NCBI RefSeq assembly: GCF_050624435.1
Contig: NC_134531.1
Location: 253,036,812 to 253,100,811 of the forward strand
Source: Tenrec ecaudatus
Lineage: Eukaryota > Chordata > Mammalia > Afrosoricida > Tenrecidae
DNA: 64,000 bases
Direction of reading: 5' to 3'
The notes beneath the pieces are model-generated. The model made no database searches, had not been told where the DNA came from, and worked only from the letters and a program-made list of their open reading frames with translations. This document shows, piece by piece, positions 1-11,169 of this stretch. Made by a program: the position numbers and the translations under genes. The first letter of the stretch is position 1. Each line of letters starts with the position of its first letter.

Positions 1-178
1 ACCTCATGATTGCACAGGCCAATGCACTTCATCCATGTGGGTTTATTGCATCTCTTCTAGATGGCTGCTTGTTTAACATCAAGCCATTGACATCCTAGAC
101 ACTATAACTTCTGATAGCAAGACACCATCAGCTATTTTCACCACATTTGCTTATACACACATTTTGTCTTCCGCAATT
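1..178 (-). mobile_element. L1 3'-UTR fragment
   Basis: Reading the minus strand, this matches the repeated module in the 3' UTR of the full-length L1 at 33.7-42.5 kb (compare 41340-41530). The shared text covers the segment about a poly-purine-flanked gene-free module with the 'ctagatggc' and 'caccacatttgctta' blocks seen in several copies here. It is cut off by the window start and by the ERV LTR on its right. It carries no coding potential. Confidence 0.75.
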
Positions 179-735
179 GTGATAGGCAGGTTTAGTGTGC
201 CAGCTGGCCAATAGGAACATGTGGGATTAATAAGATCACAGTTTGATCGGAGGACAAAGAGATAAATGGCTCAGCAAACCCAGTCCCTCTCTTTCTTGAT
301 CTCTGGTGATTTGACCAGTGTGCAGCTGCCTTACCTAGTTCGCTGACTCAACTTGTGAGCTACACTACCTGGGGGACAGCCAACACATAGATCATGTGAC
401 TAGGGCTTGAGATTCCTTCAAGACCTGCATTGCCACACAGCTGGTATGTACATAGCTTGAGGTGAGGTTGTCAGATCCCATGCCTTGCATTCCTTGAGTT
501 CAATATCCCATCCAGGCCTCCTTTGATAAGCCTGAGATGCCCTGCTGTTTGCTGCCTATGGCCGGACTGCCTGTATTGTCTTAGGGAAGACACAGTTGTC
601 TTCTTCCTTGACCTTGGACCCAGCAGCCCTGTGAGGTGAAGGACTTCCAGTATATTAACTGTTCCTCAGGAAGTGAGTTGAACTGAGCTCTCTGCTATTG
701 TGTGGACTATTTAGGTGCTATATTTCTTCTCCCTG

Positions 736-784
<49 letters not shown>

Positions 785-893
785 CTATCTATCTATCTAT
801 CTATCTATCATCTATCTATCTATCTATCATCATAAGTGTCCTGGTCTTGTTTCTCTTGAAAACCCTAACACAGTTGCTACAGGGAGTGGCCCT
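179..893 (+). mobile_element. ERV-L-type LTR, plus orientation
   Basis: The segment aligns along its length with the LTR at 8560-9183 and, reverse complemented, with 5786-6320. Shared blocks include the 'agataaatggct' region, the 'gtgagctacactacc' block and the 3' end reading roughly 'tttctct..gaaaaccctaacaca'. It is followed directly by gag-like sequence, so it acts as a 5' LTR of the composite provirus. The 5' boundary is approximate because it abuts an L1 fragment. A tetranucleotide microsatellite has expanded near its 3' end. Confidence 0.75.
736..830. repeat. (TATC)n microsatellite
   Basis: About 95 bp of near-perfect TATC units with two small interruptions, lying inside the LTR shortly before its 3' end. 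The short open frames that cross it encode only repetitive Tyr-Leu-Ser-Ile and are not genes. The corresponding point of the other plus-strand LTR (about 9125) has only a few CT repeats, so the expansion is specific to this copy. Confidence 0.95.
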
Positions 894-1069
894 AGAGAAA
901 TAAGATCATAAATATGGGCTTCTCAAATTGGCTCGCCAACCTGATTAGGCTTAACAGCACTGCTAATGCTATCTCTACCCCTAAAGGCAGGGATAAGTCT
1001 GCCATGATTATTAGAGTGGGTGGTGTTAATCCATTGTGTGAAGTAGCAAAGCTAATATCCACAGTATCA
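894..1069 (+). pseudogene. ERV-L gag 5' remnant, plus orientation
   Basis: A fragment of about 175 bp directly downstream of the plus LTR. It matches the reverse complement of about 5640-5785, where the minus-strand gag begins next to its own LTR. Homology stops abruptly near 1069, where minus-strand integrase sequence begins. The fragment is a decayed piece with no useful reading frame and marks one breakpoint of the inverted provirus. Confidence 0.7.
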
Positions 1070-3960
1070 CAGGACTTCCAGGCCTGCTGGGATAGAAAGC
1101 AAAAATGCCGCAAGTGGACCAGTAGGAGTAATAGTGAGTTGTAGCGCACCAGCTTCCACCCCTTGGTTCCTGGACTCATGAATTCTGGCTATTGGAGACA
1201 CAGTATCATATATTGGCCACTGGTTTAGATCATATACAGCTTCCTGGAGAAAATTGCCCCACCCTGCAAGTTGTTGCCACCTAATTGGCACAATAATTAT
1301 GTCATTTGGAGGCCATTGCACCATTCTATCAAGCCAGCTGCTTCAGGATAACGAGGACCATGATATGACCAGTAAATATCATGGTCATGGCCCATTGCTG
1401 CACTGCATTTGCTGTGAATGAGTTTCTTGATCAGAAGCAATGCCATGTGGGATGCCATGCCAGTGGAGGAGGCATACTGTAAGTATACAAGTGATAGTGA
1501 TGGCAGAAGCATGGCATGCAGGGAAGTAATATCCATATCCAGAGTAGGTATCTTTTCTAGTAAGAACAAAATGCTGCCCTCTCCATGATGGAAGTGGCCT
1601 ATGAAATCAACCTGCCACCAAGTTGCCGGTTGATCTCCTCAAGGAATGGTCGCATATTTTGGACTCAATGCCAGCTTCTGCTGTTGACAGATGGGGCACT
1701 CAGCAGTGGCAGTGGCCAAGTCAGCCTCAGTCACTGGAAGTACACGTTGCTGCGCCCATGCGTAGCCTCCATCACTGCCACCATGTCCACTTTATTCATG
1801 TGCTCATTGGGCGATAACATGAGTGACAGAAGAAAGAGGAGGACCAGTCTCCACAGTGTGTGTCATATTATTCATTTGATTGTTAAAGTCCTCCTCCTCA
1901 GATATAAGCCTTTGGTGAGCGTTCACATGACATACAATTACCTTTATGTTTATGGCCCATTCAAAGAGGTCTATCCACATACCTCTTCCCCACACCTTGT
2001 TGTCACCATTTTTCTAATCAGGTTCCTTCCAATTCCCTGACCATCCAGCCAAGTCATTAGCCACAGTCCATGAATAAATGTACAGTCTAGCCTTTGGCCA
2101 TTTCTCCTGCAGGCAAACTAAACAGCCAGGTGCACTGCTCAAAGTTCTACCCATTGGAATACTTTCCCTTCAGCAATGTCTTTTAGGGAGATCACACAAA
2201 AGGGCTGTAGTGCTGCTGCTGTCCACTTATGAGTTGCACCTGTATATCATGCAGAGCCATCCATAAATCAAGAATTAATTTTTTGGTTCACAGTTAAAAT
2301 ATGATAAAGAACTCCCCAGGAGGCCATAAGTGCAGACTGGGAGAAGGAAGGTAATGTGACAGGAGTGGAGACTGGGCATTTTGGCCACTTTTTCATGCAG
2401 CTTACTTGTCTCTTCAGGTGCTGCTTTGGCCCGATCTCGTATATACCACTTCCTTTTAAGGAAGTGTTGCCGCGCACGTCCAACTTTATGATTCCGTGGG
2501 TCAGACAATACCCCATTCATGACAGGTAGCTCAGGCCTCATGGTGACTTGGTGGCCCATGGTGAGGCATTCAGTCTCCACCAAGGCCCAGTCACAGGCCA
2601 GCAGTTGTTTTTCAAAGGGGGAGTAGTTGTCTGCAGAGGCTGGCAGGTCTTTACTCCAAAATGCCAACGGTCTACGCTGTGATTCACTAAGATGGGTCTA
2701 CCAAAGCCTCCACACTGCATCTTTATCTACAACTGACACCATTGGGTCAGCTGGATCATATGGTCCCAGTGGCATTGCAGCTTGCAGAGCTTTTCTTGTT
2801 CTGGCCCAACTCAAATGTGGAGGCCTTTTGTGTAAATAGATAAATAGGTCAAAGTAGAACACTCAAGTGAGGGATATGTTGTCTCCTAAACCCGAAGCGT
2901 CTCACTAGGCATTGTGGCTCCTGTTTAGTTGTTGGGGGCCAGATGAAATCGCTGATTCTTCACTTTAGTAGGAATGTCTCAACATGCCCCACACCACTGG
3001 ACTCCTAGAAATTTTACTGAGGTGGAGGGGGCCTAAATCTTCATTGGTTTAATTTCCCAACCTCTTATAGGCAGATGTTGTACCAATGACTCTAGAGACT
3101 TTGATACATCTTCTTTAGTGGGTCCAATCAGCATAATGTCATCAATATAATGGACCAGTGTGACATTTTGTGTAATAGACAGGTGATCGAGGTCCCTTCA
3201 GATGAAATTATGGCACAGGGAAGAAGAGTTGATATACGCCAGGGGGAGAGTTGTGGAAGTGTATTGTTGCCCCTGCCAGCTGAAGTCAAACTGCTTCTAG
3301 TCGTCCTTTGAGACTGGTATTGAGTAGAAGGCATTAGCAAGATCAATAGCTGCATATTAAGCACCAGGAGAAGTATTAATTTGCTTAAACAATGAAATAA
3401 CATCTGGAATGGAAGCTTCAATTGGAGTCACCACCTGGTTAAGTTTATGATAATACACTGTCATTCTCCAGGATCCATCTGTCTTCTTTACAGGCCAAAT
3501 AGGAGAGTTGAATGGGGATGTGGTAGGAATCACAACCCCTGCATCTTTCAAGTCTTTGATGGTGGCATGATCTCTACAATCCCTCCAGAATGTGGTAATG
3601 CTTTGGGTTTACTATTTTCCTAGGCAATGGCACTTCTAATGGTCTCCACTTGGCCTTTCCTACCATGATAGCCCTTACTCCACATTTCAGGGTTCCAAAA
3701 TGGGGGTTCTTCCAGTTACTAAGTATATCTATTCCAATGATGCATTCTGGAACTGGGGAAATAACCACAGGATGGGTCTGGTGGTCACTGGACCCACAGT
3801 GAGGCATACCTGAGCTATAACTCCATTGATAACTTGACCTCCACAGCCCCCACTCTGACTGGTGGGCCTTTAAAACTTTTTGGGTCTCTTGGAATTAGTG
3901 TCAGTTCAGAACCAGTGTCCAGTAATCCCTGAAAAGTTTGATTATTTCCTTTTCCCTAAT
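1070..3960 (-). pseudogene. ERV-L pol remnant (protease end, RT, RNase H, integrase), minus orientation
   Basis: Reading from right to left: a protease-end segment (3574-3807, with an ECIIGIDIL block), then a reverse-transcriptase segment (3357-3551, beginning [19 protein letters not shown]), and the catalytic YIDD box near 3136-3150. RNase H-like sequence follows (about 2275-2670), then an integrase with its zinc-binding end near 1750-1810 and its C-terminal part down to 1070. The order and sequence are those of ERV-L (class III) pol. Stops and frameshifts split it into at least six frames, so no product is made. The integrase core is kept here but lost from the plus-oriented copy at 6.3-8.4 kb. 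It ends abruptly against a plus-oriented gag piece at 1069/1070. Confidence 0.85.
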
Positions 3961-5785
3961 GAAGTCACTCTTGTGAAAGGCCACAAGTCCTTTTGGGGAA
4001 GGCTAGAAGAGAGACTAGTAGCATAGACCTTTGGGGATAAAGCAGGGTCCTCCCTCAAAGTGACCAAGCCTTGCCCTCATTCAAGGGGTTGTGGGTCTTT
4101 AAACTGGCTCATGTCTGGGAATTGATTGAGTGACAGTGACTGCCTATTCTACTGTTCACCTGATCTAGCATTTTTCTGCCTGTATAGATCACATACTTAG
4201 AAGTTTCTGATGTATTTCACTCTTCAGTGCACGGTGGCTAAGTAGCCAATTCCATAAATCCACATGAGACTGGTTGCTTTCATTACTATGGAAACCTTGC
4301 TGTCTGTTATAACCACGTCTATCCTGTCTTAATTGATTCAGTGATGACACCTGCCCACAACAACCATGGCACTCAATCAGCCCCATTCTAGGTAAATGTT
4401 GGAGTTCGCTTAGGGCAGTCCCCACTATTGATCCTGATGCACATACTATAGCAATTACAGGAGCCTTTAGAGATGATGGGGTCCACTTCATAAACTTGCT
4501 GCTTTTGGTTGTGGTGAAGGGTATGTCCTCAGGAAACCCCCTTTTTGGATCTATGAGAATATCCTGATAGAGCCATTCCAACACACCAATTTCCCTAAGC
4601 TTTTAGATACTTTCTTCTAGAGTGTACCAAGGTAGGTCAGGTACTTCAAGTTGGTCTAATCTAGGCCATCTGGCAGTCCATACTTCAGTGAACCAACCAA
4701 ATAAGCAATTAGATGCTCTCTTAGCCTCTCTTGCTGAGACATTGAAAGAAGAGTCTGTGCTTAGGGGTCCCATATCCAGAAACTCAGACCGCTCTAATAC
4801 TACAGTTCTTGCACCGGTATCCCACACCCTTAGTAACCATTCCCAGGGATATTTCCCTGTCTTCTGCTTGTATGTATCAGAAAACTTAGCAGATATTTTT
4901 GAGTATAGCACACTTCTTCTTGAGTGATTATATCAACCTTACCTTTAGGAGCTTTCTGAGATTTAATTTCAGTTACAGGTCTAGAGGAAATAATGGGTGC
5001 TGAGGGTGTTTCCCAGGTGCTCTCGGCAATATCTTGTAAGGCGTCTCCCTCAGGTTATGCTACTGATGCAGCCCCACCTGGCAATCAGCTTGAACAGTTT
5101 GGCTAATCCGCTCATGTGTGGGTTGTTTTACTGATTGTGGATTAATAACCTCTGCTGGAAGGGGTAGATCTATTGAAGGGGGTGGCTCAATCATTTCTAG
5201 AGACTCAATATCCTCCTCTTTGGGATCCTCTGTCCATATGTTCCCATCCCGTGTTTCAGGGTCCCAAATTTTTCCTACCCATGCCTTTACGTTAGTATCA
5301 GACACTGCTCTAGATCCGTAATTCATCTGAGGTTGTAAATCAGCCACTCGCATGATGAGACTGTGGACCTGGTGCCCAGCAATGTCAACTCTATTACTAG
5401 AGGAGAGGTTCTCTGTTGTAACACAGGCAAAAGCTCTTAGGTCTGTTATTTGGCACTTGAGGCGCTCTTCTGAGGTTCTGAGACCATCCGTCTCCTTAAT
5501 CACACATTTCATTGTAAGGAGGACCAGCCAACTAGCTTCCCTGTACTTATCATCCTGACAAAACTGCTGGAAAATATCAAGCTAATGATTTCTGAGAGCC
5601 TCTGCCTTAACTAGCACTTCATCTAATTGTGGTGATACTGTAGGTAATAGCTTTGCTACTTCACATCATGGATTAGTAAGAGTGGCAGGCTTATCCATGC
5701 CTTGATGTGTAGAAATAGCATTATCAGTGCTGTTAAGCCTAATCAGGCTGAAGATCCAATTTAAGAAGTCCATATTTATGATTTT
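3961..5785 (-). pseudogene. ERV-L gag remnant, minus orientation
   Basis: Three broken minus-strand frames lie between the LTR at 5786-6320 and pol. The first (5060-5512, 150 codons) is charged and polar, consistent with a gag amino-terminal coiled coil and linker. The second (4603-4911) holds a capsid-like WDTGARTVVLE block. The third (4189-4584) holds a cysteine-rich CHGCCG stretch, probably a degenerate nucleocapsid zinc knuckle. Position and content fit ERV-L gag. Frames are shifted and closed by stops, so this is a fossil. Assignment of the individual domains is by order and is less certain than the family call. Confidence 0.7.
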
Positions 5786-6320
5786 ATTTCTCTAGGACCT
5801 CTTCTAATAGCAAATATGTTAGACAGAGTTATATATATAACATAAGAAATAAAGAGTTGATTAATCTATAGCGAAGTACAAATGGCTCAGTGCAACTCAC
5901 TTCTGTGAGACAGCTAATTCATTGGCAGTCCTTCAAGTCTTGAGGGTTGCCGGGTAGTCCTCTGAAGAGCAATTCAGGCTATCTGGCCAAAGGCAGTAAT
6001 AGCAAGGCAGGTCACCAACAGGTCACAGCTCAAGCGATGTGTAGTCCAGTAGCGTGGCGAAGCACATCTTGAAAGAACCTCAAACTACAGAGACACAGTC
6101 CATGGATTAGGTGTCCCACAGGTAGTGTAGCTTGAAAATTGAGGCAGAGAGCAAGCTAAGGCAGCGGCACATTGGTCCAATAATCAAAGAGCAAAGAGCC
6201 AAGAAAGGCAAGATTCACTAAGCCATTTATCTCTCTGCCCTTCAATTAATCCCATTTGTGTTCATTGGCCAGGTTAGCACAATACACCTACCTATCAGAG
6301 GGCTGGAGTAGGATCTGAAG
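5786..6320 (-). mobile_element. ERV-L-type LTR, minus orientation (5' LTR of the minus provirus)
   Basis: Reverse complement of the LTRs at 179-893 and 8560-9183, with the same ordered blocks ('agccatttatctctctgccc', 'ttgaggcagagagcaag', 'ggtgtcccacaggtagtgtagc'). The minus-strand gag starts at its inner edge, so it is the 5' LTR of the minus segment. Plus-oriented pol starts about 10-20 bp beyond its outer edge, which is not a normal provirus boundary. Confidence 0.75.
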
Positions 6321-8416
6321 GGACAAATAAGCTTCATGAAGGAGTGGCCCAAATACCCAGTCTCCACTCCTGTCACAGTACCTTCCTTCTCCCAGCTTGG
6401 ACCTATGGCCTCCTGGGAGTTCCTTGTGATAATTTAACTGAAAAGCAGAACATTCATGCTTGCTTTACTGATGCTCTGCTCCATATGCAGGTGCCAACGC
6501 AGCAGCACCACAGCCCCTTCTGGGATCTCCCTAAAGGACAGTGCTGAAGGGAAATCCTTCAATGCGCAGAACTTTGAGCAGCACACATGGCTGTTTAATT
6601 TGCCTGGAAGGAGAAATGGCCAAAGGTTAGATTGTATACTGATTCATGGACTCTGGCTAATAGCTTGGCTGCAGGGTCAGGAAATAGTAAGGAACATGAT
6701 TAGAAAATTGGTGTGTTAGTCTGGGTACTTTAGAGAAACAGAGCCACAGAAACTTGTTTATAAGAGAGAGTTTTATATAAAGGTTAAGTGCACATCAAGA
6801 AAACATCCAAACCCAGTGCTACCCAAACCCACAGTCCAACATTAACCCATATGTCCAACAACAATCCACAAAGTCCTTCGCCATCTCACAAAAAGGACAC
6901 AAAGATGCTGAGCAAAGCCATTTCAGTGAATATGTAAGCATCTCAGCATTGGCAGGGGTCTCCACATGGGTGCTCCAGCACCCAGGGCTGCATCATAGGT
7001 AGGTCCATGTGGCTTCTCCTCAGGGATGTCTTGCAGGAAGTGAGCCTTGCCTGATAAAGCAAGAACTGGCTAAGGCAGCTGCACCCTAGTCTGACCGTCA
7101 GAAAGCAATAAACCCGAGAACTAGAAAGGGGAGGCTCACTGAGCCATTCATTCCTCCACCCTTCAATGAACCCCACATGTGTTGATCGGCCAGGTTGGCA
7201 CCATAAGCTAACTACCTCAATTGGTGATAGGGAGGTGTAGGGAAGAGTTATGTTGATAGACCTCACTGAATGTGTTAAAGTAAAGATAACCATGTCTCAC
7301 GTGAACACTCACCAAAGGGTTACCTCTGAAGAGGAGGACTTTAATAGTCAAGTGAATAAAATGACACGCGCTGTGGAGACGGGTCCTCCTCTTTCCTCTG
7401 CCACTCCTGTTATCATTCAATGGGCACATGAACAAAGTGGACATGGTAGCAGGGATGGAGGTTATGCATGGGCACAGCAACATAGACTTCCACTTACCAA
7501 GGCATGTCATCCCACATATCATTGCTTCAAATCAAGCAACTCACCTCACAGTAAATGTAATATGTCAGTGTGCCCATGCCCATGGGATCTACTGGTCATA
7601 TCATGTTCCTCATCATCCTGAACCACTTGCCTTTATAGAACGATGAAATGATCTCCTGAAGACACAATTACGGTGCCAGCTAGGTGGCAAAAATTTGCAG
7701 GGCTGGGGTAATATTCTCCAGGCGGCTGTATACGCTCTAATCCAGCGACCAACATGTGGTGCTGTGTCTCCAATAGCCAGAATTCATGGGTCCAGGAACC
7801 AAGGGATGGAAGCTGGAGTGGCACCACTCACTATTACTCCTAGTGATCCACTTGCAGCATTATTGTTTCCTGTCCCAGGAACCCTATATGCTTCAGGCCT
7901 GGGGGTCCTGGTCCCAAAGAAGGAACTCCCTCAACTGGAAACACAGCATGGATTCCACTGAACTGACAGCTGAGAATGCGCCCTGGCCACTTTGGGCATC
8001 TCATGCCTTTGGATCAACAGGTCAGGAAGGGTGTCACTGTACTGAGTGGTGTGATTGATCCTGATTACCAAAGAGAAATTGGACTGGTGCTTCATAATGT
8101 AGGTAAACAAGAATATGTCTGGAATTCAGAGGATACCATAGGCTGACTCTTAGTACTAACATGCCCTGTGGTTAAAGTAAATGGTAAGTTACACCAACCC
8201 AATCCTGACAGGATATCTAATTACCCAGACCCCTCAGGAATAAAGGTCTGGGTCACCCCACCAGGCAAGAAACCATGGCCAGTTGTGGTACTGGCCGAGT
8301 ACAAAGGTAATACAGAATATGTAGTAATAGTTCTACCTATTAGTTATGACCACATGATCAATTGCAAAAGCGATGTTTGTGATTGTCAGCTTATCTTCTT
8401 TATATCTGCTTATTAA
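6321..8416 (+). pseudogene. ERV-L pol remnant (RNase H, integrase, dUTPase-like), plus orientation
   Basis: From 6335 the text matches the reverse complement of the minus-strand RNase H region near 2270-2400. After a solo LTR insertion (6712-7219) it continues with the RNase H/integrase junction (7250-7500) and the integrase C-terminal part (7700-7960). The end (8020-8160) resembles the dUTPase that ERV-L carries after integrase. Near 7500 the frame jumps from the integrase zinc-binding end to a later block, so roughly 300 bp of the catalytic core is missing compared with the minus copy. Stops and frameshifts are frequent. The last 590 bp recur reverse complemented at 63427-64000. Confidence 0.8.
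6712..7219 (-). mobile_element. Solo LTR in ERV-L pol, 5-bp target duplication
   Basis: A 508-bp segment beginning TGTGTTAGTC and ending CTACCTCA, flanked by ATTGG at 6707-6711 and again at 7220-7224. TG...CA ends with a 5-bp target duplication are the signature of a retroviral LTR. Joining the flanks restores continuous pol sequence that matches the minus copy near 2010-2040. It resembles the ERV-L LTRs here (minus orientation) but is a separate later insertion. No internal retroviral sequence remains, so recombination between two LTRs is implied. Confidence 0.85.
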
Positions 8417-8559
8417 ATATATTTCCTTTGTTCATGTATGATGTAACAGATACAATTAAATTCTGTGTGTTTTTATTTATATGTGTGATAGATGTTTGAT
8501 GTTAGCTGTAAGTGTGATTTCATTAATGTCTGGAAAATATATATGGCTAAAGAACTGTG

Positions 8560-9183
8560 TACAGGTGCCAAGTTGGCAAGGAGTGGACTGTAATTGGTAG
8601 GTTTATTGTGGTAACATGGCCAATAAGAACATGTTTGATTAATAAGGTCACAGTTTGTTTGGAGGGCAAAAAGATAAATGGCTCTACATGCGCTGTCTGC
8701 CTCTCTCCTGCTGCTCTCTGGTGATGGGACCAGTGTGTGGCTGCCTTAGCTAGTTCTCTGCCTCAACTTGTGAGCTACACTACCCATAGGACAACCAATC
8801 CATGGACCATGTCGCTAGAGTTTCAGGTTCTTTGGAGAACTGCTTCTCTACACTGCTGTTGTATACATCGCTTGAGCTGCGGACTATCAGATCCTGTCAT
8901 TGGGATGACTGCTTGTGACCTGCCCTGTTGCTTGCTGCCTGCTGCCTGACTGCCTGCATTGCTCTGCGTAAGACTCAGCTGTCTGCTTCCTTCACCTTGG
9001 ACCCAGCCGCCCTCATGAGTTCCATATACTTCCAGTATATGAACATTTCCATGGAAGTGAGTTGAACTGGGTCCTCTGTAGTGCTGTGTGGACTAATTAG
9101 CTGTTATATTCCTTCATGTTCTTGCTCTCTCTCTAATCAAGTGTCCTGGTTTTGTTTCTCTGGAGAACCCTGCCTAACACCAC
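8560..9183 (+). mobile_element. ERV-L-type LTR, plus orientation (3' LTR)
   Basis: Aligns with the LTR at 179-893 and lies about 150 bp downstream of the pol end, as a 3' LTR should. The 3' end reads roughly 'ctctggagaaccctgcctaacacca'. The mirror position on the right arm (62965-63426) has old L1 sequence instead of an LTR, so the arms differ here. The 5' edge is approximate. About 140 bp of AT-rich DNA with no recognised content separates it from pol. Confidence 0.75.
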
Positions 9184-9189
9184 ATGTTT

Positions 9190-10300
9190 TATTTTTCTTC
9201 CGCTTCAACCTGAACTGACAAATCCGTTCCACAGGCAGGCTCTGTCCTCATTTTTAGTTTTTGTTATTGAGCCTCTCCATGGTCTCTTTCCACATATGTA
9301 CTTTATTTGGTTTTTGTGTATTATACCCAAAGAACACCATGTGTAGTTTATTTTGTTGAAAAACACATTCATAATGAAGAAATATTAAGTTTTTTAAAAA
9401 TCCATCATAAGATCTCAAGCTTTGATTCTAGGACATCTTTTCCAATTACTGTTTCTTACTATTTATTTACAACATTTTCATTCCAATTACCATTAATTAT
9501 CAATGCATCTTTGTTATATGTTTCATTAATTTCAGACTGAACAAGTTGATAAAATTCAATTTCTTCCTCACTATCTTTAATGATTTGGTGAGTAAATTTG
9601 TATAATAGTTGTATGAACTGGATTTACTTGCATATATATATATAATTCTATCAAAAAAAGCATTGTATTTCAAGATGGAACTTTCCTTTCTGTTGATGAC
9701 CATTCTTGTTAAATTTGTCATTACCTGCATAGTAAACTATATGATTGTTTGATTCAGAATTGCTAATATCAGTAATATCAGTTATTTCAGCTTACTGCCT
9801 AGTATATCAATTTCTAGGCATTATATTTAACTTTGATAACTTGCAATGTTCCTAGATTCACAGATCATGTATTCTAGTTTCTATTATTAATAGATGTTTC
9901 AGCTATTTCATCTCATTTTAAGTGATGGCCCATTAGCAAATGAAGGTCCAAAACATATTGCCCTACCATGTCATTATGATTGATTTTACTTTGAGAGCGT
10001 AGTTCTCACTTTTTAAGTGCCCTGAGAGACTCACTTCCTGGCATAGTGTCTGACAATCATTCACTACTCTTCATGAGGCTTTCTCTCTCTGACTATGTTG
10101 CACTGCTGTCCCAATGATTTTCAGTGGCTGATTGCTCAGAAGTGGAGAGCCTTGTCTTCATCATCTGTTCTTAATCTAGAAGCTCTTCTGAACCATGCTC
10201 ACCTGGGGTGACCCTACCGGTATCTGAAATACTTTGGACAGAATTTCCAGGATCACAGCAGCACCACCATAGTATGTTAAACTGACCAACACGGAAGGGT
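9190..10300 (-). mobile_element. RTE (BovB-clade) LINE, 5' endonuclease part
   Basis: On the minus strand, the block at 9470-9620 is homologous to the endonuclease region of the other RTE copies (compare 60930-61080, with 'attatcaatgcat' and 'taaatttgaatmagg'-like text). The segment therefore runs from the RTE 5' end near 10300 down through the endonuclease to a truncation at 9190. A 76-codon minus frame (9500-9730) is all that remains of the ORF. Reverse complemented, the whole block recurs at 61906-62960 on the right arm. Confidence 0.65.
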
Positions 10301-10308
10301 CACGAAGG

Positions 10309-11160
10309 GTTGTTGTTGCTCTTGTGAGGTGCTGTTGAGTTGGTTCCAAACCATAGCAGCCATATGTACAACATTTCCTAGTCCTTGGCCATGCTCACAA
10401 TTGGTTTTCTGTCTGGGTCCATTGTTGCAACCACTGCGTCAACCCATTTTGTCGAGGGTCTTACTCTTTTTACTGACCCTGTGTTTTACCAAGTATGCTG
10501 TCCTTTGCCACTGACTGAGCCGTCCTGTTAACATGTCCAAAATATATGCGATGAAGTCATATTTTTCTTGTTTCTAAGGAGCATCTTGGCTGTACTTCTT
10601 CAAGACAAATCTGTTTGGCAATCCATGGAATTTCAAGGTACATCTTGGCTGTACTTCTTCCGTACCAGGTCTTTTGGCAATCCATAGTATTTTTTAATAT
10701 TCTTTTCAAACACCACAGTACAAATGAATTTATTTTCATCTGTATTCCTTACGTAATGTCTAACTTTCATATGCACATGAGGCAATTGAAAATACCGTGG
10801 TTAGGGGTAGTCCTCAGAGTAACATCCTTCTTTTCAACACTTTAAAGAGGTTGTGAGCAGCAGATTTACCTAATGGAATGTGTCATTTGATTTCTTGACT
10901 ACTGCTTCCTTTAGTATTGATGTTGGGTCCAAGCTTGAATAAATATCTGTTATTCACGGTGTTATTTATTGACCCAGTTGTGAGGATTTGGCTTTTCTTT
11001 ACATCTAGTTATAATCCACAAGAAGGGGTAAATCCTCTATTTGTCATCAGCAAGTGCTTCAACTTCTCCCTTTCAGCATGCAAGGTTGTACCATCTGTAT
11101 ATTACATGCTGCTAATAAACCTTTTTCTAGTTCGAATTATAGACCATTTTGAATTAGAAA
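10309..11160 (-). mobile_element. RTE (BovB-clade) LINE, 3' end
   Basis: Begins at the plus-strand left with the RTE/AfroSINE-type tail ('gttgttgctcttgtgaggtgc') and continues through the 3' part of the ORF. It includes a duplicated block of about 55 bp ('catcttggctgtacttctt' at 10584 and again at 10643). The tail abuts the 5' end of the previous RTE piece, giving a head-to-tail arrangement. It recurs reverse complemented at 61300-61905. Confidence 0.75.
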
Positions 11161-11169
11161 ATCATAAAA

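Noticed and set aside
702-911. Two overlapping plus-strand ORFs of 69 and 62 codons
   Set aside because: They are translations of the (TATC)n microsatellite inside an LTR.
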